Shown here piece after piece: positions 46,235 to 55,454 of a stretch of DNA of 64,000 nt. This DNA is from Arthrobacter nitrophenolicus. Its GTDB lineage: Bacteria; Actinomycetota; Actinomycetes; Actinomycetales; Micrococcaceae. Where the stretch lies: the NCBI RefSeq assembly GCF_000332815.1, contig NZ_AOFD01000014.1, positions 22,404 to 86,403 on the forward strand, given 5' to 3'. The translations under genes were made by a program, and so were the position numbers. Each line of letters opens with the position of its first letter. Position 1 is the stretch's first letter. A model generated the notes under the pieces. It was not told the DNA's origin, made no database searches, and saw only the letters and a list, made by a program, of their open reading frames with translations.

Positions 46235-46357
46235 ATGAAAGTACGGAATTCACTGCGGGCACTGAAGAAGATCCCCGGCGCACAAATCGTCAGGCGCCGC
46301 GGCAGGACGTTCGTGATTAACAAGAAGGACCCGCGGATGAAAGCCCGGCAGGGATAA
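46235..46357 (+). CDS. rpmJ: Ribosomal protein L36, zinc-independent paralogue
   Basis: A 40-aa protein, [20 protein letters not shown] and then [20 protein letters not shown], ending at TAA. AAGGAGGACACC precedes the ATG. It is the L36 fold without the C-C-C-H zinc ligands, the so-called C-minus form. Such copies replace the zinc-containing ribosomal L36 when zinc is scarce, releasing metal. It is 42 nt downstream of the CobW-like gene and shares its putative Zur control. Confidence 0.93.
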   Translation: MKVRNSLRALKKIPGAQIVRRRGRTFVINKKDPRMKARQG

Positions 46358-46373
46358 AGGTACGCTCTACTCC

Positions 46374-48446
46374 ATGAGCCCAGCCCCCGTCATCATCGCC
46401 ATCGACGGGCGCTCGGGCGCTGGGAAGACCACCCTCGCCGTCGAACTGGCTGCCCGGCTGCGCGCCCACCACAAGGTCTCGCTGTTCCATCTTGAGGACA
46501 TCTACCCCGGCTGGAACGGCCTGGCCGCCGGCGTGGAACGCTACGTCGCCACCGTCCTCACCCCGCTGCACAGGGGCGAAGCGGCGACGTGGGTGGGCTG
46601 GGACTGGGAAAACCATGACGACGGCGGCCCCCGGGTCACGCTTCCCGCCGAGATCGTCATCGTCGAAGGCGTGGGTGCCGCCGCGGCAGAAGCCCGGCCG
46701 CTCCTGGACGCCGTGATCTGGGCCGAATCCCCTGACGACGTCCGCCGGACCAGGGCCCTGGACCGCGACGGCGCAACCTACGAACCCTACTGGGACCAGT
46801 GGGCCGCGCAGGAAGACGCATGGCTGGCCCGGGATGACGTGCCGGCGCTTGCCGACGTCCGCGTGCAGAACCTGGCCGACGGCTCCGCCGTCGTCGACCT
46901 CCTGCGGCTCCTCCCCTACCTTCCGGCGCTGGCCCCGGTCCTGGCCCCGGAGCTCTCCGCCCGCCGCGGGCTCCGCCTTCGCGCCGAGCGGCTGGACGAG
47001 CGCCCTGATTCCGCGGCGCTCTTCCATTCCCTCTACGGCGGCTCAGCCAATGCGGTCTGGCTGGACTCCTCCAACGCCGGAACGGCAGCAGCGGGTGTGG
47101 CACACACGGACGATGCTTCCGCACGAACCGCAGCGGAGCGCAGCCGGTTCAGCATCATGGCGGACGACGGCGGCACGTTCGGGCAATCGGTAACCCACCG
47201 GTCCGGCGAAAGCCTGATCAGCGCCGGTTCCGCAACCGTCAGGGTCACCGGGCAGTTCTTCCGCTGGCTGGACACGGTGTGGGGCCGCCGCGCGGTCCGC
47301 GCGCCGGAAGGCTACCCGGGACAGTTCACCCTGGGCTGGCTGGGCTGCCTGGGCTACGAACTCAAGCGTGAAACGGGCGGCACCGACCTGCCCGCCGCTA
47401 CACCGGACGCCGCCCTGATCTTTGCCGGCCGTGCCGTGGTCCTGGACCACGCCGAAGGCACCGCCTGGCTCCTGGCCCTTGACGCACCTGACGCGGAGGA
47501 CTGGCTGGGGACTGCGGCCGCCGCGGTTCACCAGGCTGCCGCGCCGGACCACGGCGGCAGCACCGCCGTCGTACTTCCCCAGGCCCCCGCCTTCCGCAGC
47601 CGTGACACCGGCGAGGCCTACCGGAAGAAGATCGCCGCCGCGCAGCACGAGATCGCCGAGGGCAACACCTACGAGGTGTGCCTGACCACCACGCTTGAGG
47701 CCCGCGTTCCCGCCGCTGCCGTGGACCCGTGGCGCATTTACCTTGCCCTCCGCGGCCGGAACCCTGCACCCTTCGCAAGTTTCCTCCGGCTGGACGGGGT
47801 GACGGTGGCAAGCACCTCGCCGGAGCGGTTCCTGAAGATCGCGTCCGACGGCAGCATGCGCGCCGAACCCATCAAGGGGACCCGCCGCCGGGCTGCCGAT
47901 GCGCAGGAGGACGCGCGGCTGCGGACGGACCTCGCCACCTCACTGAAGGACCGTGCCGAGAACATCATGATCGTGGACCTGCTGCGGAACGACCTCAGCC
48001 ACTTCGCGGTCCCCGGCTCGGTCACGGTCAGCAGGCTGTGCGCTATCGAAAGCTATGCCACCGTGCACCAGATGGTCAGCACCATAGACGCCCGCCTGCT
48101 GCCCGGCTCCTCGCGGGCGGAGGCAGTGGCCGCCTGCTTCCCCGCCGGCTCCATGACCGGGGCGCCCAAGATCAGCACCATGGCCATCCTCGACCGGCTG
48201 GAGGAAGGCCCGCGGGGGCTGTATTCCGGCGCCATTGGCTACTTCTCGCTGAACGGCGCCACCGATCTCGCCGTCGCCATCCGCACCCTGGTGGTCAATG
48301 CCCCGGGTGACGGAACGGCGGAACTCACGCTCGGCGTCGGCGGTGCCATCACCGCGGATTCCGTGCCGGACGAGGAGTACGAGGAGATCCGGACCAAGGC
48401 CTACGGGGTCCTGTCCACGCTGGGCGCGGAGTTCCCCGGGGATTGA
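46374..48446 (+). CDS. pabB: P-loop kinase / aminodeoxychorismate synthase I (PabB) fusion
   Basis: A 690-aa fusion. Residues 1 to about 200 are a uridine-kinase-like P-loop domain with VIIAIDGRSGAGKTTLAVEL and EIVIVEGVGAAAAEARPL. Residues about 225-690 are a chorismate-binding enzyme: YRKKIAAAQHEIAEGNTYEV, LTTTLEARVPAAAVDPWRIY, RAEPIKGTRRRAADAQEDA, DLLRNDLSHF, FPAGSMTGAPKISTM. The lysine in PIKGT (K501) is the ADC-synthase signature; anthranilate synthases have Ala there, so it makes aminodeoxychorismate for folate. It starts 16 nt after rpmJ. The PabC lyase lies at 50020, beyond the convergent cardiolipin synthase. The kinase's substrate and reason for fusion are unknown. Confidence 0.9.
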   Translation: MSPAPVIIAIDGRSGAGKTTLAVELAARLRAHHKVSLFHLEDIYPGWNGLAAGVERYVATVLTPLHRGEAATWVGWDWENHDDGGPRVTLPAEIVIVEGVGAAAAEARPLLDAVIWAESPDDVRRTRALDRDGATYEPYWDQWAAQEDAWLARDDVPALADVRVQNLADGSAVVDLLRLLPYLPALAPVLAPELSARRGLRLRAERLDERPDSAALFHSLYGGSANAVWLDSSNAGTAAAGVAHTDDASARTAAERSRFSIMADDGGTFGQSVTHRSGESLISAGSATVRVTGQFFRWLDTVWGRRAVRAPEGYPGQFTLGWLGCLGYELKRETGGTDLPAATPDAALIFAGRAVVLDHAEGTAWLLALDAPDAEDWLGTAAAAVHQAAAPDHGGSTAVVLPQAPAFRSRDTGEAYRKKIAAAQHEIAEGNTYEVCLTTTLEARVPAAAVDPWRIYLALRGRNPAPFASFLRLDGVTVASTSPERFLKIASDGSMRAEPIKGTRRRAADAQEDARLRTDLATSLKDRAENIMIVDLLRNDLSHFAVPGSVTVSRLCAIESYATVHQMVSTIDARLLPGSSRAEAVAACFPAGSMTGAPKISTMAILDRLEEGPRGLYSGAIGYFSLNGATDLAVAIRTLVVNAPGDGTAELTLGVGGAITADSVPDEEYEEIRTKAYGVLSTLGAEFPGD

Positions 48447-48449
48447 GTG

Positions 48450-49924
48450 CTACTGAACCGTCGCGGTCAGCCGGGCCACGTTATCCACGTAACGGGCCGC
48501 GAACGGACGGTTGCGCCAGACGGGAAGCTTAAGCTCGTGCGAGATGTCCCGGTAGGTGTCCTCCACCGCGCGCATCTTGGTGACGATGTCCTCGCCCAGC
48601 AGCATCACGGACACCTCGAGGTTCAGCGAGAAGGAGCGCATGTCCATGTTGCTGGAACCCAGAACGGCCACCTCGTCGTCGATGGTGAAGTGCTTGGCAT
48701 GGAGGACGAACGGGGCCTTGTAGAGGTAGATCCGGACGCCCGCCTCCAGCAGTGCCTCGTAGTAGGACTGCTGGGCGTGGTGGACCAGGAACTGGTCGCC
48801 CTTCTCGGAGACGAAGAGTTCCACGTCCACGCCGCGCTGGGCGGCAGTGGTGATGGCGTACAGCAGCGAATCGTCCGGCACGAAGTACGGGCTGCAGATG
48901 GAGATGCGGTGCTGCGCGGAATAGATGAGCGTGTTGAAGAGGCGCAGGTTGTTCTCGGTGATGAAGCCCGGGCCGCTGGGCACCACCTGCGCGGTGACGT
49001 TGCCCGGGTGCGGGTTCGCCGGCAGCTGCAGCTGGTGCTCCAGCGACTCGTCGGTTTCGCTCAGCCAGTCGGTGGCGAAAACGACATTCAGGGTGGTGAC
49101 GATCGGTCCACGCAGGCACGCCATCAACTCCACCCACTCCCGTCCGGCCTTGCGGTGGCGGGGGTTGTTGTAGGAGGGCTCGATCAGGTTCTGGGAACCG
49201 GTGAAGGCGATTTCGCCGTCGACCACCATGATCTTGCGGTGGTTCCGGAGGTCCGGCCGGCGCCACTGGCCATGGATGGGCATGAGCGGCAGCATCCGCT
49301 TCCACTGGATCTTGCCCGCCCTGAGGCGCTTGAGGAGCTTCCTGTAGCCCTGGACCGGAGGGTGCCGATGTGGTCGAACAGCACGCGCACTTCCACGCCG
49401 CGTTCGGCCGCCTCCTCCAGCGCGGTGAGCAGGTCGTCCGTGATGTGGTCGGTGCTCATGATGTAGAACTCCGCGTTGACGAACTTCTTCGCCTTCCGCA
49501 CGGCTTCGGTCATGGCGAGGATGGAGTCCGGGTACCCGGGGATGAGGTCAACCGAGTTGCCGTCCACCATGGGCAGGGATCCCAGCCGGCGGTTCAGCTC
49601 CGCTGCGGAGGTCACCCATTCGGGCCCCGGATAGTGGCTTTCGACGTCGGCGAGCGAGGAGATGCCGGCCCGGACCCTCTCGTTGACCTGCTGCTGCTGC
49701 TCGCGGCGCCGGCTGGAAAGCCTGAAGTTTCCGAACAGCAGGAACAGGACAATTCCCACGAAAGGCACAAAGAAGATACCCAGAAGCCACGCCATCGCCG
49801 TGGTGGGGCGGCGGTTTCCGGGAATGATGCCCACGGCGAGCACCCTGATCACCAGGTCGGCGACGCCGAGCAGCACCACCACCCACATCGGTGCGGTGCC
49901 GGCAAGCGAAAATGGCCACAACAA
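48450..49924 (-). CDS. cls: Cardiolipin synthase, frameshift near 49355
   Basis: A phospholipase-D-family membrane enzyme. N-terminal membrane segments are MWVVVLLGVADLVIRVLAVG and TAMAWLLGIFFVPFVGIVLF, then FVNAEFYIMSTDHITDDLL. Both HKD motifs are visible, NHRKIMVVDGEIAFTGSQN and LHAKHFTIDDEVAVLGSSN. The frame breaks after VLFDHIGTLR at 49354-49358, where one G is missing; restored, it continues VQGYRKLLKRLRAGKIQWKR and gives about 491 aa. The start is probably TTG at 49924; an ATG at 49888 is the alternative. It overlaps nothing but is convergent with the PabB fusion (3-nt gap). Confidence 0.9.
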
Positions 49925-50019
49925 CTGACAAACCCCCGGCTCATCGGCTCCCGGCGGACGGTTTCCTGCCGGGGCACTCAGCCCAGCTTATCGGCGCGGC
50001 GCCGCACTAAGCTGGAGCC

Positions 50020-50949
50020 ATGACGTCACCTGCTTCCGTGGTTCTTGTTTTCCTTGACTCTGCCTTCCCGGACGGCCGTCTGGCCGATGCGTCCCAGCCG
50101 CAACTGCTGGTCACGGACCAGGGAGCCACCCGCGGTGACGGGGCGTTCGAAACCATGCTCGCCGTCGGGGGCAACGTCCGGAAGATCCAGGCGCACCTGG
50201 ACCGCCTGGACGGTTCCGGGAAAGCGCTGGACCTCGCCATCCCCGGCCAGGACCAGTGGCGCCGGGCCATTGCCGCCGCCATTGCAGAACACCGGTCCCA
50301 GCACCCTCCTGTTTCGGATGCCGACGATGAACTGGTGGTCAAGCTGGTGGTGACCCGCGGGGCTGAGGGCGCCGCCGCCCCCACCGCATGGGTCCAGGTA
50401 TCCCCGGTGGGAGCGGGCGCCCGCCGCCAGCGTGAGACCGGCATCGACGTCATCCTCCTCGACCGCGGCTATGACAGTGATGCGGCAGAGCGGGCCCCGT
50501 GGCTGCTGCTCGGCGCCAAGACCCTCTCCTACGCCGTCAATATGGCCGCGCTCCGGCACGCCCATAAGCAGGGCGCGGATGACGTCATTTTCTTCTCCTC
50601 CGACGGCCGGGTCCTCGAGGGCCCCACGTCCACGGTGCTTTTGGCCCACGTGGACAAGTCCGACGACGGCACGCCGGTCAAGCGCCTCATCACACCGCAG
50701 CTGGACAGCGGAATCCTGGCCGGCACTTCCCAGGGAGCGCTCTTCAAGGCCGCCAAGGAGGCAGGCTGGGAACTGGGGTACGGGCCGCTGGTGCCGCAGG
50801 ACCTGCTGGACGCCGACGCCGTCTGGCTGATCTCGAGCGTGCGCCTGCTCGCCCCCGTCAACCGGATTGACGGGCAGGAGATCGGGACGCCGTCGCTGCA
50901 GAAGGAGCTGACCGCGGAGCTGAATGAACTTTTCGCCGGCATTCAGTAA
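50020..50949 (+). CDS. pabC: Aminodeoxychorismate lyase / class IV aminotransferase
   Basis: A 309-aa PLP enzyme of fold type IV. Marks are LLVTDQGATRGDGAFETMLA at the N-terminus, the PLP lysine in LLGAKTLSYAVNMAALRHAH, the E-containing DDVIFFSSDGRVLEGPTST and DSGILAGTSQGALF. Specificity between 4-amino-4-deoxychorismate lyase and a branched-chain or D-amino-acid transaminase cannot be fixed from motifs alone. The nearby PabB fusion supports folate p-aminobenzoate formation (ADC to PABA plus pyruvate). Longer than E. coli PabC but typical for actinobacterial copies. Confidence 0.88.
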   Translation: MTSPASVVLVFLDSAFPDGRLADASQPQLLVTDQGATRGDGAFETMLAVGGNVRKIQAHLDRLDGSGKALDLAIPGQDQWRRAIAAAIAEHRSQHPPVSDADDELVVKLVVTRGAEGAAAPTAWVQVSPVGAGARRQRETGIDVILLDRGYDSDAAERAPWLLLGAKTLSYAVNMAALRHAHKQGADDVIFFSSDGRVLEGPTSTVLLAHVDKSDDGTPVKRLITPQLDSGILAGTSQGALFKAAKEAGWELGYGPLVPQDLLDADAVWLISSVRLLAPVNRIDGQEIGTPSLQKELTAELNELFAGIQ

Positions 50950-50990
50950 AGTCCTGTTCCCCCGGCCGGCTGGCCCGTAGGGTGTGGTTC

Positions 50991-51458
50991 ATGGATTCAC
51001 GCGCGCCGCAGCCAGCTGACAACCTGACCTTCGACGAGTGCTGGGAGCTCCTGGCCGACGACACTCTGGGCCGCCTGGCCCTGGTGGTGGACGGGCATCC
51101 GGAGATCTTCCCCATCAATTACGTGGTGTACCGCCGCAGCATTGCCTTCCGCACGTCCGGGGTGACCAAGCTGTGGGGCGCCGCCCAGGAGCGCCCGGCC
51201 GCCCTGGAAATCGACGGCTACGACCCGCGCACGGAGGAGGCCTGGAGCGTGGTGCTGCGCGGGGACACCGAGATCATGGAGGACCAGGACGAAAAGGACG
51301 CCGTGGACGCGCTGGGGCTGGAGCCCTGGCAGCCCGGAGAGAAGAGCCACTACATCCGAATTTCCCCGCGCGCCCTGACCGGCCGCCGCTTCAGGGTGGC
51401 CCGTCCGGATATCTGGAACACCCGTCTGCAGGACCGGCGGCGGGCCTCGTTCGAGTAG
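50991..51458 (+). CDS. Pyridoxamine 5-phosphate oxidase-fold (NimA-like) flavoprotein
   Basis: A 155-aa split-barrel protein. It contains LTFDECWELLADDTLGRLAL, GHPEIFPINYVVYRRSIAFR and TSGVTKLWGAAQERPAALEI, the PPOX/nitroimidazole-reductase-like pattern that usually binds FMN, F420 or heme. Actinobacteria encode many of these as reductases of unknown substrate. ATG at 50991 is preferred to GTG at 50982. No operon partner is evident, lying 41 nt after pabC. Confidence 0.85.
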   Translation: MDSRAPQPADNLTFDECWELLADDTLGRLALVVDGHPEIFPINYVVYRRSIAFRTSGVTKLWGAAQERPAALEIDGYDPRTEEAWSVVLRGDTEIMEDQDEKDAVDALGLEPWQPGEKSHYIRISPRALTGRRFRVARPDIWNTRLQDRRRASFE

Positions 51459-51489
51459 CCTGTTTCGCTAGCCCCCAGGCTTGGGGACC

Positions 51490-52203
51490 CTAGCCTGCAT
51501 GCACCGACAGCTGGGATTCGAGCCCCGACAGCAGGATGCTCAGTCCCTGGTCAAGTTCCGCAGACCCGTCATAGGTCGCCAGGTCCGGTCCGAGGGACCG
51601 AAGGCGGGGAAATTCCCTCGGCGGCAGGCGGTGCAGCCCCAGCCGCAGAAGGGCCTCGTTCTCTTCCGGGTCCACCACGAATTCCTGAAGCTCGTTGAGG
51701 ATGTGGCCGTAGAGGAAGCCGTAGTAGGCGCGGTACACATGCAGCGCGTCCGGCGGCGCGAATCCTGCCTCGATCAGCAATGAGAGGATCTGTTCCAGCG
51801 GGCGGAGCGTCCCCAGTGGCCGCATGCCCAAGGGGGTGGACAGCGGCCTGGTCACCAGCAGCGGCACCACATTGGGGTGCTGGAGCGCCAGGCTCCGAAG
51901 GCTGTGGGCGATGTGCCGGAGCTGGGCCTTCCAGTCAGGATCCTTGGGCTGGATGGAGAGCTGGTTGAGCACAAGCTCGGTTACTCCGTCCAGGAGGGCC
52001 GCGCGGTTTTCCGCGTAGCGGTAGAGGCTCATGGGGTCCCGGCCGAGTTCCTGGCCCAGGCGGCGCATGGTCAGGGCGTCCAGCCCCTCGGCGTCCACCA
52101 GTTCCAGGGCTTTGGCCAGGACCAGTTCCCTGCTGAGCCTGCCCTTGCGCGCGGCCGTACTGCCGGGCGTTCTCGCGGGGGCCATCTTTTCCATCCTGGG
52201 CAT
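51490..52203 (-). CDS. TetR-family transcriptional regulator
   Basis: A 237-aa regulator. The DNA-binding segment is LSRELVLAKALELVDAEGLD followed by LTMRRLGQELGRDPMSLYRY. The long C-terminal domain (LRSLALQHPNVVPLLVTRPL, YRAYYGFLYGHILNELQEF) is like the TetR_C group of tetracycline-repressor type. The start at 52203 lacks a clear ribosome site; ATGs at 52194 or 52185 (the latter with AGGA upstream) are possible. The likely operator is the dyad at 52266-52278. No divergent exporter exists beside it, so its target besides itself is uncertain. Confidence 0.87.
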   Translation of the reverse strand: MPRMEKMAPARTPGSTAARKGRLSRELVLAKALELVDAEGLDALTMRRLGQELGRDPMSLYRYAENRAALLDGVTELVLNQLSIQPKDPDWKAQLRHIAHSLRSLALQHPNVVPLLVTRPLSTPLGMRPLGTLRPLEQILSLLIEAGFAPPDALHVYRAYYGFLYGHILNELQEFVVDPEENEALLRLGLHRLPPREFPRLRSLGPDLATYDGSAELDQGLSILLSGLESQLSVHAG

Positions 52204-52265
52204 TGAAAGCGGTGTTCCGGCGAGTTAATCAAGACGCTTGCCGGATGTGTAGTCTACGCGTACAG

Positions 52266-52278
52266 TCTACACTGTAGA
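52266..52278. promoter_or_regulatory. Candidate TetR operator
   Basis: TCTACACTGTAGA is a perfect 6-1-6 dyad 62 bp upstream of the tetR start, with an additional GTCTAC half-site at 52252-52257. It probably allows autorepression. Confidence 0.55.
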
Positions 52279-52412
52279 TAGGCGTCAATCCCGCTTGGGG
52301 TCCTCCTTTCTTGAAGGATCCTCGTTACACTCCATTGCCGCGTGCACGGCATGTGAGGTCTGCTGCTGTAGCCGAACGGCGGCGCCACCGCACTTAGCGA
52401 AGGGAAGCCGTC

Positions 52413-52666
52413 ATGGCACATTCGCAGTTCGATATTTTTCTCCAAGAAGCCACCTACCTGGACCAAACCTCCGAACACGTCCTCGATCGCGACCGCCTGT
52501 ACGGGCTCTACACCAGCTGGTGCTTCATCAACCAGCAGCCGCTCAGTCCGGAGGACAGCTTCTGGGCCGCCATGCGCGACAGGATCAGTCCGGATCGCAG
52601 CGGCCTTCACATGAAGGGCCCCGCAGCCACCGACTACATCATGGCCAGCTACCCCGGCTGGTCTGA
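52413..52666 (+). CDS. Small conserved-looking hypothetical protein, frameshift near 52658
   Basis: An 84-aa acidic/aromatic protein if repaired: MAHSQFDIFLQEATYLDQTS, RDRLYGLYTSWCFINQQPL, MKGPAATDYIMASYPG. As read it continues to 52787 with a proline-rich, compositionally foreign tail that runs straight through a terminator hairpin (52694-52736). One missing C at CCCGGC-TGGTCTGA would end the protein LV at a TGA at 52664-52666, just before that hairpin, which is what I prefer. No family recognised; AAGGGAAGC-type ribosome site upstream. Confidence 0.7.
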
Positions 52667-52693
52667 GCAGGACCAGCCCCAGGGACATCAAGG

Positions 52694-52736
52694 GCGGCGT
52701 GAACCAAGGGCTGCGGCCCCGGTTCACGCCGCTTTT
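52694..52736 (+). terminator. Intrinsic terminator after the 52413 gene
   Basis: A perfect 12-bp stem GCGGCGTGAACC / GGTTCACGCCGC (52694-52705 with 52721-52732), a 15-nt loop, then TTTT. It is well formed on the plus strand. Confidence 0.85.
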
Positions 52737-52773
52737 CCATGCCTCGAAAAGCCTTCGACGCCGGGCCCGTCTC

Positions 52774-55227
52774 CTAGGTGGGAATGATCCGGAAGAGGAA
52801 CTTCGTCCGGACCATGACCCACAGCAGCCCCAGCACCGCCGCATAGGCTGCCGTGTTCAGCAGGACGTTCTCCTGCTGCAGGGCCGGGATGTTCGCCACC
52901 ACGGCAATCAGCACCACGTGCATGATGAACACGTAGAGCGTGGCGCGGCCCAGCGGAATCAGGAACCAGCCCAGGGCCCGCTGCACGGGCTTCCAGTACG
53001 CGGTGAGGAAGGCATAGGCCGCGACCACCAGGACCAGGACGTTGAGCAGCCGGCCGGGCGCCAGGTACGTCCTCGCAAAGAGCGCGTCGTAGACCGTCCG
53101 GTACACGGTGTCCGCGACGAGCGCCAGCCGGACGTCGAAGCCGTTGGCCAGGTAGGGATTTCCCCAGGACAGGAAGGCCAACAGGAAAGCGAGCGCCGTG
53201 CAGGCGGCCACCACCCAGGTCCGCGCCGAGAGCCAGGCGACGATGCTGCGCCGGTGGAATCCGGCAACCAGGCCGAGCACGAACAATACCTGCCACACGA
53301 GCAGCGGGAACGAGTCCTCGAACTGCGACGGCAGGAGCCGGAAGCGCGTAGTGGCGCCGACGGCGTAGACCGCCAGGGTGCCGGCCAGCACCCACACGGC
53401 CTTGCCCCGGTTGAGGGCAGCAAGAATGAAGGGGCTGGCCAGCAGCAGCACCACGTACAACCCCATCACATTGAACTGCCACGGGCCGAACTGCAGCAGC
53501 AGGATGGCGGGAAGCACCTGGGGCGGCACCGGGAACTGGAAGAGCGACTCCATTCCTGCATAGAGGTCGTAGGTGCGTCCGGCGCCGTCGTGCCCTGCCC
53601 CGCCGGTCCCTTGGTCCACGAAGGTGGTGAGCGCGTCGGTACGGAACACCGGCAGCAGGGAAGCCAGGAAGACACCCACCAGGACGATCAGCGCCGTCAG
53701 GTAGAGCTTGCCGGCGCGCCGTGACGTCAGGTCCACGACCGTTCCAAAATCGTCCTTCACCCGTGGCCCGTACACCATGCCCACCACCAGGCCGGAGAAG
53801 AGGACAAACAGCTCGGCACCCGAAACGAAGCCCACCGCCTCCTGGGTGAGCAGCTGGAACAGGGACGTCATGCCCAGATGGTTGACCACCACGAACACAA
53901 TGGCCAGTCCGCGCAGCAGGTCCACGCGGGAATCCCTGCCGGACGGGTCCGTATAGCTCCAGGCCGTTGCGGCGTTGACGCGGCGCGGAATCTGCCACAG
54001 AGCCACAAGGAGGATGACGAGCGCGGCCCCCACGGTCCAGGCTGCAGGCCCGGCCAGCGTGTTGGCCCGGACATAACCGCTGCCGCCGGCGGACACTTCC
54101 GTGACGGGACCGGTCACCAGGGGCGAGGCCTCCAGCCGTTCCAGCGCCGCCCGGGCAACCTCCGGGCTGCCGGTCAGCAGCCAGTCGATGCTGGCCACGC
54201 CGGTGTCCCTGGTGCTGGTGCGCTCGTCCCAGACCACCGCGGCCGTCCTGCCAAACTCCGCCGAGGTGGCTGTGCCTACCACCTGGTCCCACCAGCCGGT
54301 CTTGATCTCAGCTTCGGATGCGCCGCCGGAGGCCGGGCTGTAGAAAGCGGCGGTCTGCAGCAGGAACGGTTTGTTCCGCCCTTGGGCATAGGTGGCGTAG
54401 AAGTTCTCGCCTCCTGAAGCCGTCAGCATCTCCGCCAGCTCGCCGGCGCGCGGAAGGGTATTGACGGCCGCGCCGCCGGCAGTGTCGTCGTGGAAGGCCG
54501 TCAGGCCAACCCAGTCCACGGCGTCATCACCGGGATAGTACGGTTCGTAGGCGCTGTCGGACCCGTCCCAGGCGCCGTCGCCGTTTGTATCCAGCAGTTC
54601 GAACCCGTCGCTGCCGGGAGCCGGGGCGTTCCGGTTCCGGTCAAAGGGGTAATCCTTGCCCAGGAACGGCTCCCAGACCATGACTGTCCGGCCGTCGCCG
54701 GAATCCTTGAACGCCGCGGACACTGTCCGGAACGCCTCCCGGTACGCGGCCGGCTGCTGGCCCCACTCCACCCAGCCGGCGTTCATGTCCGGGGCAAACC
54801 GCACCAGCACCTGGCCCTGGAACTGTGCGGTCAACCGGCGGATTTCCCGAGCGAATGATCCGGCAGCCGCGGCGTCGATCTGGTCCAGCGGCACGGTGGG
54901 CTTGACCGTGAGCATGGCGTGGGACCCCTGAAGCGATGACTGTTCAAGGAAGCCCTTGATGTCGTTCTGCTCGGAGGACCGGTACGGAAAGGCGATGTCG
55001 TGTCCAAAGACAGCCGGCGACGCTCCCAGCCGCTCGGCAAACCCCGCGGCAGTGTCCTCGCCCCATTCCAGGACGACGCCGAGCATCGGCTCCCCTGCAT
55101 CCGGGGCGGGTTCGGCCGCCCGGGCCGGCCCCGCCGACAGGACCGCTGCCACACATGCAACAACAAGTGCGGCAAGGAACGCCCAGGCCAGGCGGAGGCG
55201 GCAGGGCGCGGCTGTTCGCATGTTCAA
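52774..55227 (-). CDS. GH26-like / OpgC acyltransferase fusion membrane protein
   Basis: An 817-aa protein with a signal peptide (LAWAFLAALVVACVAAVLSA) and an extracytoplasmic domain of about 350 residues resembling family-26 glycoside hydrolases: DMNAGWVEWGQQPAAYREAF and TVMVWEPFLGKDYPFDRN, including a likely catalytic Glu. The C-terminal half has about ten membrane helices with OpgC/acyltransferase-3-type features: SRVDLLRGLAIVFVVVNHLG, LFVLFSGLVVGMVYGPRV, RATLYVFIMHVVLIAVVANI. It may modify a surface polysaccharide, trimming or binding with one half and acylating with the other. The active residues need alignment to confirm. Confidence 0.8.
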   Translation of the reverse strand: MNMRTAAPCRLRLAWAFLAALVVACVAAVLSAGPARAAEPAPDAGEPMLGVVLEWGEDTAAGFAERLGASPAVFGHDIAFPYRSSEQNDIKGFLEQSSLQGSHAMLTVKPTVPLDQIDAAAAGSFAREIRRLTAQFQGQVLVRFAPDMNAGWVEWGQQPAAYREAFRTVSAAFKDSGDGRTVMVWEPFLGKDYPFDRNRNAPAPGSDGFELLDTNGDGAWDGSDSAYEPYYPGDDAVDWVGLTAFHDDTAGGAAVNTLPRAGELAEMLTASGGENFYATYAQGRNKPFLLQTAAFYSPASGGASEAEIKTGWWDQVVGTATSAEFGRTAAVVWDERTSTRDTGVASIDWLLTGSPEVARAALERLEASPLVTGPVTEVSAGGSGYVRANTLAGPAAWTVGAALVILLVALWQIPRRVNAATAWSYTDPSGRDSRVDLLRGLAIVFVVVNHLGMTSLFQLLTQEAVGFVSGAELFVLFSGLVVGMVYGPRVKDDFGTVVDLTSRRAGKLYLTALIVLVGVFLASLLPVFRTDALTTFVDQGTGGAGHDGAGRTYDLYAGMESLFQFPVPPQVLPAILLLQFGPWQFNVMGLYVVLLLASPFILAALNRGKAVWVLAGTLAVYAVGATTRFRLLPSQFEDSFPLLVWQVLFVLGLVAGFHRRSIVAWLSARTWVVAACTALAFLLAFLSWGNPYLANGFDVRLALVADTVYRTVYDALFARTYLAPGRLLNVLVLVVAAYAFLTAYWKPVQRALGWFLIPLGRATLYVFIMHVVLIAVVANIPALQQENVLLNTAAYAAVLGLLWVMVRTKFLFRIIPT

Positions 55228-55454
55228 AGGGACCCCCAGTGCTGATCTTCGACGGCGGGGCGCTGCCCCCTAAGAACTGTATCGGGCCGCCCCTCCCGCG
55301 ATGGGATAGAAAAAGCCCTCCCACCTGCTGTAATGCCGCCGTCGGCCGTCCCCCGGGAAGGGCACCGCGACCGCATCCCCGGCAGCGTTTCCGCTTCAGT
55401 TACGCAACATGACGACAACGGCGATGCGGCCGCCGGTGCCAGATGTTACGTTTT

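Noticed and set aside
51505..51530. GATTCGAGCCCC string resembling a tRNA T-loop
   Set aside because: It is in the coding end of the TetR gene, and no acceptor or anticodon stems fold around it.
52724..54292. 522-aa minus-strand reading frame inside the OpgC fusion
   Set aside because: Frame +1 of the real membrane protein, Gly/Arg/Pro-rich, no start site or domain.
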